The notes under the pieces were generated by a model. The model was not told where the DNA came from and did not search any database. It was given only the letters and a program-made list of their open reading frames with translations. Shown here piece by piece: positions 1-9,650 of a stretch of DNA of 64,000 nt. Position 1 is the first letter of the stretch; the number at the start of each line of letters is the position of its first letter. The stretch comes from Argyresthia goedartella. Lineage: Eukaryota > Arthropoda > Insecta > Lepidoptera > Argyresthiidae. The stretch is taken from positions 36,722,383 to 36,786,382 of the forward strand of contig OX463814.1 of the NCBI GenBank assembly GCA_949825045.1. The letters are read 5' to 3'. A program made the translations under genes and the position numbers.

Positions 1-599
1 ACCAGCGGAGACTGCTGGCGCGCCACCGTGCGGTACGTGCCGCCCGCTAATAGGTGCCGTTGCCTGCGCGCGTGGGTATATTTCTAGCGCACATAGCGTA
101 CCGACAAGCGCGACGCAGTCACTGTCGCCTCGCAACAATCTACACACAGTCAGAAGCTGTTCGTTGTTACGTCTGACCTCTAATGAGTTGTATCCGAGCA
201 TACCCAATATAAAAGCGGACGGATAAAGGTAAGGATAGTATCCAAATTTCCTCTTATACAGATATCGTATGTGATAAGCGATAAGGGCGTTGGTAAACAG
301 GTTGGGGGGTAGTTAGAATTATATTCATTTGCATAAATTTAGAGCAACCTAATACCTTAGTACTACTTGCAAAACAATTCCGATATTCCATGAACGTATC
401 TATTATGGATTTATACTCATGTTCATGCATTTTTTTTTATTTCATTAACTCATTCGTCCATACAAATGTCAAAATTACAACAGTAAAGTTTAACCAAAAC
501 AAAATGCAAAACGGCAAACAAATGGTGCAATAAGCCCTGCATAAGGGCTTCTTTCATACGCGGTTAAGGACCTAATAATTAAAATTTTCCCGTGGCTCG
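1..599. other. Gene-free left edge, GC-rich then AT-rich
   Basis: The first ~200 bases are much richer in G+C and CpG than the rest of the window. They hold a TATATT box near position 70, followed about 40 bases later by CAGTCA, which could be a core promoter or 5' exon of a gene outside the window. No open reading frame of note is present. From about 230 to 599 the sequence is AT-rich and I see nothing in it. Confidence 0.3.
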
Positions 600-1118
600 T
601 CAAATCTAGGCTCAAACTCTCCTGACGGCGATGCAAATACTGGAAGCAATAACATCCCACTACAACGATGGAAGACTGTTCAAAACAAAAAGCGAAACCT
701 CCCCAGCCCAGCTAACAAACTATCAAACAACAAAGAGTCTAAATTAGATCCGTACTGGCTTAGTCAGCCTATCCAATTATCAAACAGCTTTTTCACGCTT
801 CCACAAAATGCACCTCCACAAGTTGCAATACAAGATAAAGTCGGTAACCTTGCTCCACTCATTGAACTACTACGAACATGCCCAAGATTAATACATCATT
901 AAAATCCTGCGTGAGGATCGTGTAAACATCTAACCTAAGAAATCAGACGCTTATTCAACAATAGTAAACGTAATAGAAATAAAATTAAAAAAATATACCA
1001 ACAAAAAAAATGGGTGCTACAAAGTGATCCTGAAAAATATTCCCTGGTCAACCAAAACAGATGAAATAAAAGATGCTCTCCCTGATCTAGACACATTGCT
1101 ACAAACATCTGGAATATA
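600..1118 (+). pseudogene. Jockey LINE ORF1 (gag-like), N-terminal part, broken
   Basis: This is the upstream half of a Jockey-type nucleic-acid-binding ORF1. The conceptual translation has the proline/asparagine-rich N-terminus and then the conserved block before the zinc knuckles, with VILKNIPWSTKTDEI readable at about 1025-1070. Stops and frameshifts break the frame. The reading stops at LLQTSG near 1112, where a minus-strand CR1 is inserted, and resumes at 5163 with VIKNRVNKKPLP. The two halves therefore belong to one element interrupted by a later insertion. Jockey ORF1 binds RNA in the retrotransposition particle; this copy is dead. Confidence 0.75.
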
Positions 1119-1530
1119 AATTTATTTATTTATTTATTTATTTTATTTGGGACATCAACAGCACATTACAGTAAAAATATAACAATACAAAACAGTACAG
1201 TGAAGCAGGCCAATAACAGATGTCCACCGATATACAAATATATATAAGTTTAGGAACTAAAACGTTTGCAATTTATAAGGTTAAAGGTTTAAACATGTAT
1301 TTATATAATGATAGTGAAAGCACGAACAATGTATAAATTTGGTTATTGAGGAGAAACAAAACAAAATATAATTAAGTAAGATTAGAATTAGAGTGTTGGA
1401 CGAGTGTGATGTGTGATATGTGGAGTGTATGTGATGGTGTATTGGAGAAAGATAGTGAGATATGTAGCCCTAGTGATTTTGAATGTTGAGGAAGGGGAGG
1501 AGGGGAGGGAAAGGGATGGGGATTATAATA

Positions 1531-4482
1531 TTAAGTGCTTGAGTGACTGAGTAACTTCATAGTTCGACTCTTGAATGTGTTCCTTGTACAATCAAATGGG
1601 TCAATAGAACTGAACCGTTTATTGTATAAGTTTAGGATACGAAGTAAAGGGGAGTTTTGGGCGTATTTAGTATTAACGTTGGGTGTGTGGAACATTAAGT
1701 TTACCGAGTGGCGCGTGCGTGTGGTGGCAGCGCGATAGCCAACCAATTCGACAAGGGTGGTACTATCAATACGACCGCTGAGAATGTCGTGCAGGACAGA
1801 CATATCGAGAGCCATTCTACGATTATTAAGATCCATCACATGATGATATTTACAGGAGGTAAGGTAGTCGCAGTTTTTACGTTTAGTTCGGTAGTCCAAA
1901 TAACGGACAAATTTTCTCTGGATACCCTCCAATCGATCTTTGTGTGTAATGTATTGTGGGCACCAAACAGCGCTGGCGTATTCCAAAATACTACGCACGT
2001 AGGCAAAATAGAGGACCCTTATGCATGTAATATCATTGAACGCAGCACACGTACGAAATATAAATCCCAGATTTCTGTAGGCGCGGTTGGCGATGTCGTC
2101 TATGTGTTGATCGAAAGTAAGTTTAGCGTCGAGGGTCACGCCCAAGTCGCGGACAGTGTTAACGCGTGCTATTACTTGATCCTTAAAGCAGTATGTATGG
2201 ACAATTGGGTTTGGACTGCGAGTGAAGGAGATCTGAAGGCACTTGGAGATGTTGACATTAATGCGATTGTTGAAGTAATACTCAGAGAGCCGGTCCAGAT
2301 CGTCCTGCAATCCAATGCAGTCATTAACGCTACGTATTTTAGCAAATATCTTTTTGTCATCAGCATACATTATAAATTGGCAATTTTTAAATACTGTATA
2401 TATATCGTATAGGTATGCATTATAAAATAACGGACCCAGATGTGATCCTTGTGGAACACCAGAAGAAACGCTAACAAAATCTGACCTGAAACCACCAAGC
2501 ACAACCGCTTGACATCTATTAGACACATAGGACGAGACCCACCTGTAAATATCTCCACGAAGACCCAACCTATAAAGCTTACGGAGCAGGATGACGTGGT
2601 CCACACGATCAAAAGCTTTTTCAAAGTCCGTGTAGACCACGTCAACCTGCATCCTGCCATCCATTGCTCGGAGGACATAATGTACAAATTCTGCAAGATT
2701 CGAGACGGTAGAACGGCCCTTCAAAAAGCCATGCTGTTGCGGGGGAATTCCTTTTGCTAATGTTCCATAGATAGTGTCATAAACAATTCTCTCAAACACC
2801 TTACCGAATATGTTAAGAATTGAGATGGGGCGATAATTTGAAATAGGTAGCTTAGAACCTTTCTTATGTATAGGTACCACAAGAGCCTCTTTCCACTTGG
2901 TTGGGAATGTACCCTTTTTAATGGAAATGTTAAATAGAATGTTAAGTGGAATGGAGAGACTCTTGGCGGACCTGACAATAAAATATGGGGGGATTCCATC
3001 ACTACCGGCCCCACCGTTGGGATCTAAGAGTGACAAGTATTTTACCACCGATTCGGGTGTACTTTGTATGGTGCTCACAATACTACCATCATCACAATAA
3101 GGAGGATCTAACTCTTTATCCACGTAAGTGGCTGCAGGTTTGATAAATACTGAAGAGAAGAAATTGTTAAACCCGGCACATATGTCTTCACCCTTTTCGT
3201 AAGTGCTGTTGTTGTACTCGAATTTCTTCGGATAGGCCGAACTGCCACGACGTGCTCTGACGTACGCCCATAGTTGTTTCGGGTCGGATTTTATGTTCTG
3301 TTGAATTGATGCGATATACTTTTTAAAGCATTGATCGTGAAAGAACTTTTGTCGACTCCGAAGCAAAGAGAATTCGTCGTAATCACGGGGATTGCCGAAA
3401 CGTTTCCATTTTGCGTGAGCTCTGCTTTTCTCGTGTATTATTTTAAGTAACGGTGTGCTATACCAAACTGGATAGTTACATTTCTTATGACGAGTGTCTA
3501 ACGGTATACATTTTGTAATAATATCGGTAAGTTTGTCGTTAAAAATGGATATAGCGTGGTCCAAGTCAGAAACACAGAGTGATTTATCCCAGTCAACATC
3601 CATTAGCAACCTGTTGACTTCATCATAGTTACCTTTGCGAAATCTATATTTAGTGCAATTCGATTCCACCAGTGGTCCAGCAAAGATGTCCTTAATTGTG
3701 ATTTCAAGTGGCGGGTGATATTTATCAACCCTGCTAAGAGGGTTTTGAGAAGTCTTGACATCTGCCGGAAAACTAGAAACAATCAGATCCAAGATATTGC
3801 CACTGGAATTTTTAATGAAGTTTGATTGTTGTAGGTTCCAGATAGAGAATGTCTCTAAAAGACTGGCACTGGCATCTTGAATCTCTACGGAACCTTGATG
3901 AAGTTGTGTGGTGTAGCCGTCCGAGCTCCACACAATGTTGGGCATATTAAAGTCGCCAGTTATTAAAATATGTGCATTAGGGGATTGAGAGAGAACCTTA
4001 TTTAGTAGTAAATTGATTTGACGTAAATCATTCGCTAAAGTTTTAGAGAACCGCGAATCAGGTGGGGCATATGCGGTACACATGTGTAGATCCTGATTGG
4101 AGATAGCAGAGTCGATGCTACCAGCGTGCATTCGCAGGTTGTCGGCCGGAATCGTCACCCAGAGACATTCAACTCCATCCTGTGACCACTCTGGGCGAGC
4201 TTTGGCGCCTAGCGAAGACCGGACCAAGATCATAACTCCGCCTCCATCTTGTTTTCCACAGAGAGTGCGGTTTCTATCGATTCTAAATACGTCGTATCTA
4301 CTATCGCAGATTTCTGTATCTAGAATGCTATCTAATAACCAGGTCTCGGTAATGGAGATAATGTCGAAATCATCGCTTAGAATGTTTTGGTAAAGGGTAT
4401 GTAGTTTACTTCTAAGTCCACGAGTATTTTGATAGTAAATATTGAGATTAGAATTGAATATAAGTTGGTATATATAGAACAA
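1531..4482 (-). CDS. CR1 LINE ORF2: endonuclease-reverse transcriptase
   Basis: This is a 983-residue open polyprotein. Residues ~14-265 are an APE-type endonuclease: YQNTRGLRSK (17-26), catalytic E46 in ITETWL, GDFN at 176-179 and the terminal H in KYHPPL (~256), where the canonical SDH is altered. The reverse transcriptase spans ~525-780, with RPISIL (551-556), the first catalytic aspartate D619 in YTDFEKAFD, SGVPQGS (674-680) and the YADD box at 706-709. A C-terminal region without RNase H follows, as is normal for CR1. There are no internal stops. It nicks target DNA and copies the LINE RNA at the nick. The start chosen is the first ATG; the exact start is uncertain. Confidence 0.9.
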   Translation of the reverse strand: MFYIYQLIFNSNLNIYYQNTRGLRSKLHTLYQNILSDDFDIISITETWLLDSILDTEICDSRYDVFRIDRNRTLCGKQDGGGVMILVRSSLGAKARPEWSQDGVECLWVTIPADNLRMHAGSIDSAISNQDLHMCTAYAPPDSRFSKTLANDLRQINLLLNKVLSQSPNAHILITGDFNMPNIVWSSDGYTTQLHQGSVEIQDASASLLETFSIWNLQQSNFIKNSSGNILDLIVSSFPADVKTSQNPLSRVDKYHPPLEITIKDIFAGPLVESNCTKYRFRKGNYDEVNRLLMDVDWDKSLCVSDLDHAISIFNDKLTDIITKCIPLDTRHKKCNYPVWYSTPLLKIIHEKSRAHAKWKRFGNPRDYDEFSLLRSRQKFFHDQCFKKYIASIQQNIKSDPKQLWAYVRARRGSSAYPKKFEYNNSTYEKGEDICAGFNNFFSSVFIKPAATYVDKELDPPYCDDGSIVSTIQSTPESVVKYLSLLDPNGGAGSDGIPPYFIVRSAKSLSIPLNILFNISIKKGTFPTKWKEALVVPIHKKGSKLPISNYRPISILNIFGKVFERIVYDTIYGTLAKGIPPQQHGFLKGRSTVSNLAEFVHYVLRAMDGRMQVDVVYTDFEKAFDRVDHVILLRKLYRLGLRGDIYRWVSSYVSNRCQAVVLGGFRSDFVSVSSGVPQGSHLGPLFYNAYLYDIYTVFKNCQFIMYADDKKIFAKIRSVNDCIGLQDDLDRLSEYYFNNRINVNISKCLQISFTRSPNPIVHTYCFKDQVIARVNTVRDLGVTLDAKLTFDQHIDDIANRAYRNLGFIFRTCAAFNDITCIRVLYFAYVRSILEYASAVWCPQYITHKDRLEGIQRKFVRYLDYRTKRKNCDYLTSCKYHHVMDLNNRRMALDMSVLHDILSGRIDSTTLVELVGYRAATTRTRHSVNLMFHTPNVNTKYAQNSPLLRILNLYNKRFSSIDPFDCTRNTFKSRTMKLLSHSST

Positions 4483-4695
4483 AGATTATAGTATAGATGG
4501 AGTCAGGTAATTGCTGGAAATACTCGTTTGTCGTCGTAGTATAATTAATTAGATGGGAGGGGTGTGAGACGGATGGGTTTGTGTGTGTTGTATAAGGATG
4601 TGTAAGGAGTGGTGGTTGTGTGTATGAAAGTGTAGTGAGTTGGTGGGTATAATTTTCGGTAAAAGAAATATTTTGACCTAGAAATAAATAGCTGA

Positions 4696-5154
4696 TCATA
4701 CTATTTTGACAAAATCCCTTGAGCTTCTTATATGTATCTGAGGACAATTAATAGCTTTTCGGACGTAAATATTGCAATGCTTAACCCAAACATAAGTGTA
4801 ATTAAGTTTTTGACACCAGTCTTTACAGTCCTTAAGCAGGTTTTTATTAGTCGGTGTAAGGTGATCATGGACATAGACTTTTCTGGCTTCTCCAGCAAAT
4901 CCAATGTCCGAACTTGTTACGCCTTTAGTCTTTCGCAGGCCGGACATTATTTCATCCTTGTGTAAGCGCTGCCTCAGTTTCACAATGATGTTTTTTGGGC
5001 GCCCAGGGACCGTCTTCACTGGCTGAACGCGGTGCGCGAACTCTATGTCGCCAGGCTGCAGCGTAACTCCCGCGTGGCTTGCGATTTGAATGGCGACGTT
5101 AGACACTGACTCATTGTTTAGTTCCGGAACACCCGAAATCTCCAGGTTATTCAT
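4696..5154 (-). CDS. CR1 LINE ORF1, 5'-truncated C-terminal part
   Basis: These 152 residues match the C-terminal half of the CR1 ORF1 RNA-binding protein: NNLEISGVPE, then GRPKNIIVKLRQR, a YVHDHLTP block and a final segment ending in an SSRDFVKI motif. The full protein normally begins with a longer N-terminal region, often with a zinc finger and coiled coil. That part is missing because the LINE is truncated just upstream, at about 5162. The apparent ATG at 5154 is therefore an internal methionine, not the real start. A gap of about 213 bases separates it from ORF2 downstream. Confidence 0.8.
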   Translation of the reverse strand: MNNLEISGVPELNNESVSNVAIQIASHAGVTLQPGDIEFAHRVQPVKTVPGRPKNIIVKLRQRLHKDEIMSGLRKTKGVTSSDIGFAGEARKVYVHDHLTPTNKNLLKDCKDWCQKLNYTYVWVKHCNIYVRKAINCPQIHIRSSRDFVKIV

Positions 5155-5162
5155 TCGGAGTC

Positions 5163-5388
5163 ATAAAGAACAGAGTCAATAAAAAGCCCCTGCCGATATT
5201 TTTGATAGAACTACAGCCGCATAATTACAACAAGGAAATCCACAAAGTAAACAGACTACCCCACTGCTGTGTAAAAATTGAAGAACCAAGACCAAAGCGT
5301 GATATTCCTCAGTGTGGAAATTGCCAAGAATACGGACACACTAAAGCGTACTGCCGCCGGAATCCAAGGTGCATCAAATGTTCTTGAA
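5163..5388 (+). pseudogene. Jockey LINE ORF1, C-terminal part with CCHC knuckle
   Basis: This is the continuation of the Jockey ORF1 that begins at 600, downstream of the CR1 insertion. It reads VIKNRVNKKPLP, then the block IELQPHNYNKEIHKVNRLP, then a CCHC zinc knuckle CGNCQEYGHTKAYC followed by RRNPRCIKCS and a stop. A second partial match (ANYKGCKVYKKY) follows at ~5405-5440 after an internal deletion that removed the second and third knuckles. The knuckles bind the element's RNA. The copy is inactive. Confidence 0.8.
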
Positions 5389-5744
5389 ATCACACCTAAA
5401 GTCTGTTTGCAAACTACAAAGGATGTAAAGTCTACAAAAAATACAAAAATCAAAATACTCAGCTCTGAGGAAACCGAAAACAATGGAAATGCAAACTGCT
5501 GACCCAGAAAATAAACGAACGTTACCACCCACAATGGATGCATCAAGTTTGCCCAAGTCAAACTCTCTAAAACAGTTGTAAAGACAAGCAGCAAGGAACA
5601 CGGAAAGAGAAAACAACTCAGGCCACCGCTAAGTCGCTCAACCAGCCATACCAAGAGACATGATGGCAGTGATATACATGATCCTGGAACAACTTACCAA
5701 TCTAACAAAACTGATAATGAAGAGGTCGACTGTGATGCAAAATT

Positions 5745-6966
5745 CAACCATATCGATATAGTCCTCTGGAATGCCAATGGCCTGTCACAATACACTCTAG
5801 AAGTGAAAATATTTTTAAAAACTCATAATATTGATATCCTATTAATCACTGAGACCCATTCTACAGACAAAATTATCGATATTTAAAGTTACAACTTCTA
5901 CCAAATAATGCACCCAGATGGGAGTGCACATGGAGGAAGTGCAATATTAATTAAATCAAATTTCAAGCACTATTAAATGTAGCCATATTGTACCATGTTC
6001 CAGGCCACTAACCTAGTGGTGTATGAATACCAAAGCTCACTAGTGATCTCGGCTGTCTACAGCCTCCCCCAAACCCAAACCCAAAAAATAGGATAACGTA
6101 CAACTCTTTTCTATGTACGGACACAAATTCATTGCCGGAGGAGACTATAATGCCAAGCACACCTTCAGGAGTATAAAAATCATAACTACCAAAGGGCGTC
6201 TAATTTATTTCGCACTGAACTCTTTAAAACTCAGCCCCATATCATCTGGTGAACCTACCTATAGGCCAACAGATAGAAATAAGATACTAGATCTTAAAGA
6301 CTTCTATACGTAACAAAAGGTGTTAAATTATACAAATTCACAATTGCAAAACAATGATGGAACTCTCTTCTGACCACTTACCGGTGCTGCTTAATCTGAA
6401 TTCAAGCATAGAATATATGTCGATACCATGCTTCCTCTGCAATCACAAAATGGACTGGGATCACTACACACGTCGAGTTAAAACTGATATAGATCTAAAA
6501 ACACCTCTAGCGAATGATAAAGAAATTGATAAAGCTGTAGAGCATTTTAACTATTTACTCAAGAGAGGTGCATGGTGCACTCCTCTAGTTAAAAATAGCA
6601 AAACTACCACCTGCTCCACATCTGTGCTAGAATTTCTCAGCGAAAAACGTCAGTTAAGGATGATATAGCAAACAGATAGATATCCCAGTGACAAGAAAAA
6701 GCTAAATGCCATAACTACAAGGTTAAAATTATTACTTGAGATAGAAAGAAACTCGACGGTACATAATTACCTGAAAAACTTAGACGGCACCGCTTCTACC
6801 AAGTATTCATTGTGGAAAGCCACAAAGAAGCTCAAAAGAACCCAGTTGCACCAACCATCTGTCGGCAAGATAACCATGGACCAGAGATGATGCACAGATA
6901 AGTGAAGTATTGGCTGACCACCTGGAAAAAGTATTCATGCCACACCGTGATGACGGCTCTACCAAG
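5745..6966 (+). pseudogene. Jockey LINE ORF2 endonuclease region, broken and 3'-truncated
   Basis: This is the start of Jockey ORF2 in several frames. The endonuclease block IVLWNANGLSQY (~5757-5795) is followed by DILLITETH, a degraded central part, AGGDYNAKH (~6135), GEPTYRPTDRNKILDL (~6250) and ELSSDHLPVLLNL (~6357-6397), the last carrying the catalytic SDH motif. The linker to the RT is readable to about 6966 (EVLADHLEKVFMPH), after which similarity stops before the RT domain. It belongs with the ORF1 pieces at 600-1118 and 5163-5388 in one old Jockey copy. Confidence 0.75.
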
Positions 6967-9650
6967 CTGGACTACGTTCGTGAAACACTCGCGACTGTTT
7001 GTTTTTCGAAGTTCATTTATTTTATTGAAGTTAAATAATAATTGACATAGCTAAACAATTACACGGCTATTTAAACAATTTATACTAAAGTAAACTATTT
7101 ATTTTTACCAGACTGATACGCCTACAAAAAAACTTGTTACAATGTTTTTAATACTGATGAAAAAGGTGTTTGAAAAAGGTTGAGTGGTGGTCTAATAATA
7201 ATTAAGTGGAATGAGGCAATCAATAAGGCTAAGGTATCGGTACTTTGCAAAAAAAGTACCGATACCTTAGTAATAAAGCCAGGTTGTGGACATTACACCA
7301 GTTTTTGTTTCGATTTAATAGTCGCAGTATTACCGAAGTTTTGACCAAAAACATATCGGCCATTTGCGAAACAATTTGTAAATGTATCATATGGCAATGG
7401 CATCGATGCTTGTGATGACGTCTCTTCGACTCACAGTCTAAGTTCGGCTGGCCGCGCGACCTCGCAGACGCAAAAAGTGATTTCTTATTCTTACTACGCT
7501 CTTACATTTTCGCTGTTGAACTATTATAATATAAAAAATACGCGTGTTTTAGTGTATAATTTATAATCATATAGTTTTATAATGGATGAGGGATTTGTCA
7601 TACGCCAATCTGAAAACTTTGCCTACTTCTATTTAGTTAATTTCGTCGAAAAAAGCTTGGTACCTCAGTCTATGAGGAATAATCGAAGAGCAGTAGTGAT
7701 TGAACTAATATTGTGAATAATGGTAAGCTGGTTTGCAAACTTGGTGTCATTGAGCTGTTGATGGAATGAGGACTTGAAGACAGAACCACGAAATGTAAGG
7801 CAGTCGTGTGAGACTCAATTTTTTAAGGATTATGAGCTGGTTTCCCAAATTTGGTGTCATGAGTTGATGAAGGCATGAGGACTTGGCGACAGTACTGGAA
7901 ATCCGGAACCACGACTAGTAAGGCAGTCGTGGTTAGACATTATTTGTTAAGGATGATGAGCTGGTTTCACGAACATAGTTTCATGAACTGGTGATGTAAT
8001 GATAACTTGGAGACATTACTGAAACTCAGGAACCAGGAATAGTCTGACATTCGTGTTTGGTCTATATTTGTTAAAGATGATGAGCTGGTTTTGCAAAATT
8101 GGTGTCATGAGCAAAACCAGCTATTCATCTTTAACTTAACAAACAAACACGACAGCCTAACTAATTCTGGTTCCTGAGTTCCAGTACTCATCCAAGTCCT
8201 TCATCATCCTTAACTAATTGAGTCTAAACACGACTGCCTTACTATTCCTGGTTCCTGAGTTCCAGTACTCATCCAAGTCCTCATTCCATCACCAGTTCAT
8301 TTTACCATGTTTTCGAAACCAGCTTATCATCCTTAAGAAATTGAGTCCAAACTCGACTGCCTTACTATTCCTGGTTCCTGAGTTTCAGTAATCATCCATG
8401 TCCCATTCCATCACCAGCTCATTACACAAAGTTTGCGAAACCAGCTCATCGTATTTAACGAATTGAGTCCAAACACGACTGCCTTACTATTTCTGGTTCC
8501 TGAGCTTCAGTACTGTATCCAAGTCTTCATTCCATCACGAGAATGAGGACTCGGAGGCAGTATCATATTTAAATATGTTTGAATAAATATAATATATATA
8601 AGGTAACATTTATTTAAAGAGCCAGGTTCATACTGAAGACTAAGTATTCGGTCATTTGATTCTTTAGGACACTTGCCAGTGGTTGAATGACCTTTATGGC
8701 TGACGATATCCCCAACATAATCAAACAAATTCATCTTCTAACAACGATTTATAAGACGTAGTTTCATAGGTATTACCAGTAAAACATCTAAGAATGATGG
8801 TAAAATCTAGATACGTAAAAATGACCAACAGCAAGCAGTATTTTTATTTCGAATAGGATCTGCTTTCCTTACTTCGTTCATCCATTTTTTCTAATTTTTG
8901 GGCTTAATGCCATACAAAAAATAATTTATGTGGTGTTTTCACACTCGAGTTTGCACATGGGCACAATGCAGTATTTCTTGGTCAATTTCATATTTATTCG
9001 TGAGTATCATGGGAGTTTTTTACAGTATGGCGTGCTTGAGCTGAACGAGCCCGACCGATCCGATCATCTGACGGGTAACGTGACATCATTGCTGATCCTA
9101 CATGGTACGCTCAGTTGACAAAATCGTTTCGTGGCGAGTCTAACCTTGCGCGTTAATAACTCCGTAAAACTTTTAGGATATCGAAGAACTAAAAACACAG
9201 AATTTTTCCATATTTTTTCAGAAATTTAACTGCATTCACAGAAATTTTAGCTGGCCGCATTCATTGACTTTAGCTCACTTTATTGCAGGTAGGTAAACAA
9301 ATTACTAACAACTACTTAAACATAACTTCACTACTAGAACAATAGAGGTTTGTAGAAGATGAACCTACTTGTTATCTAATTACTTTCTGCAAATAAATAA
9401 TTGTAAGCTTAAAGACATACAAGTTAATTACAATCAAGATATTTGGTACAAACTGCCATCATTATCATTAATGTTTAGCTAGCGAGTCTAGCGTAGTGAC
9501 TCATGCGATCTATCATGCGGTGTGAACACGTTGCTATGCACTTTCGCTGTGGAGCACGTAGTGATGGGGTAAGCGGTAAGTATTATATCCGTCGATGCAT
9601 GGAAGATCATGGTCTCGGGAGCGTCCAATATGTGGGACCAATCTATTAGG
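6967..9650. other. Non-genic stretches either side of the foldback repeat
   Basis: 6967-7221 and 8571-9650 contain no convincing coding region. 6967-7221 is AT-rich. Short open frames at 8507-8734 and 8930-9118 have no recognisable domain, and I do not regard them as genes. The middle of this span, 7222-8570, is the tandem/inverted repeat described separately. Confidence 0.4.
7222..8570. repeat. Foldback-like repeat with ~124-bp tandem units in both orientations
   Basis: A conserved ~500-bp left part (7222-7716) starts with an 18-bp perfect inverted repeat (7229-7246 / 7253-7270). It contains a small open frame at 7582 that begins MDEGFVIRQSENF. Imperfect ~124-bp units then run head to tail at about 7717, 7827 and 7951, with a partial one at 8076. 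At 8095-8110 the array flips: units continue in reverse complement to ~8550, and a short stretch returns to forward orientation at the end. The arms 8071-8094 and 8111-8134 pair at 22 of 24 bases. A second copy of the left part plus a few units lies in reverse orientation at 32120-32790. Confidence 0.75.

Larger units (their letters stand above)
1119..5162 (-). mobile_element. CR1-type LINE, 5'-truncated, intact ORF2
   Basis: A non-LTR retrotransposon of the CR1 type lies on the minus strand. Its 3' end is the (TTTA)n run at 1119-1145 followed by a short 3' UTR. ORF2 is at 1531-4482 and the downstream part of ORF1 at 4696-5154. The 5' end is cut inside ORF1, which is typical of incomplete target-primed reverse transcription. 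It sits inside a + strand Jockey ORF1 whose reading continues on both sides. I could not define an exact target-site duplication. The open 2.95-kb ORF2 suggests a young insertion. Confidence 0.85.

Noticed and set aside
1708..2412. 234-codon open frame on + strand
   Set aside because: It lies antisense to the reverse transcriptase of the intact CR1 ORF2; it has no domain of its own and is a shadow of that gene.
7717..8560. Regular repeats resembling a CRISPR array
   Set aside because: Units are ~124 bases, imperfect, contiguous without unique spacers, change orientation, and the genome is eukaryotic.
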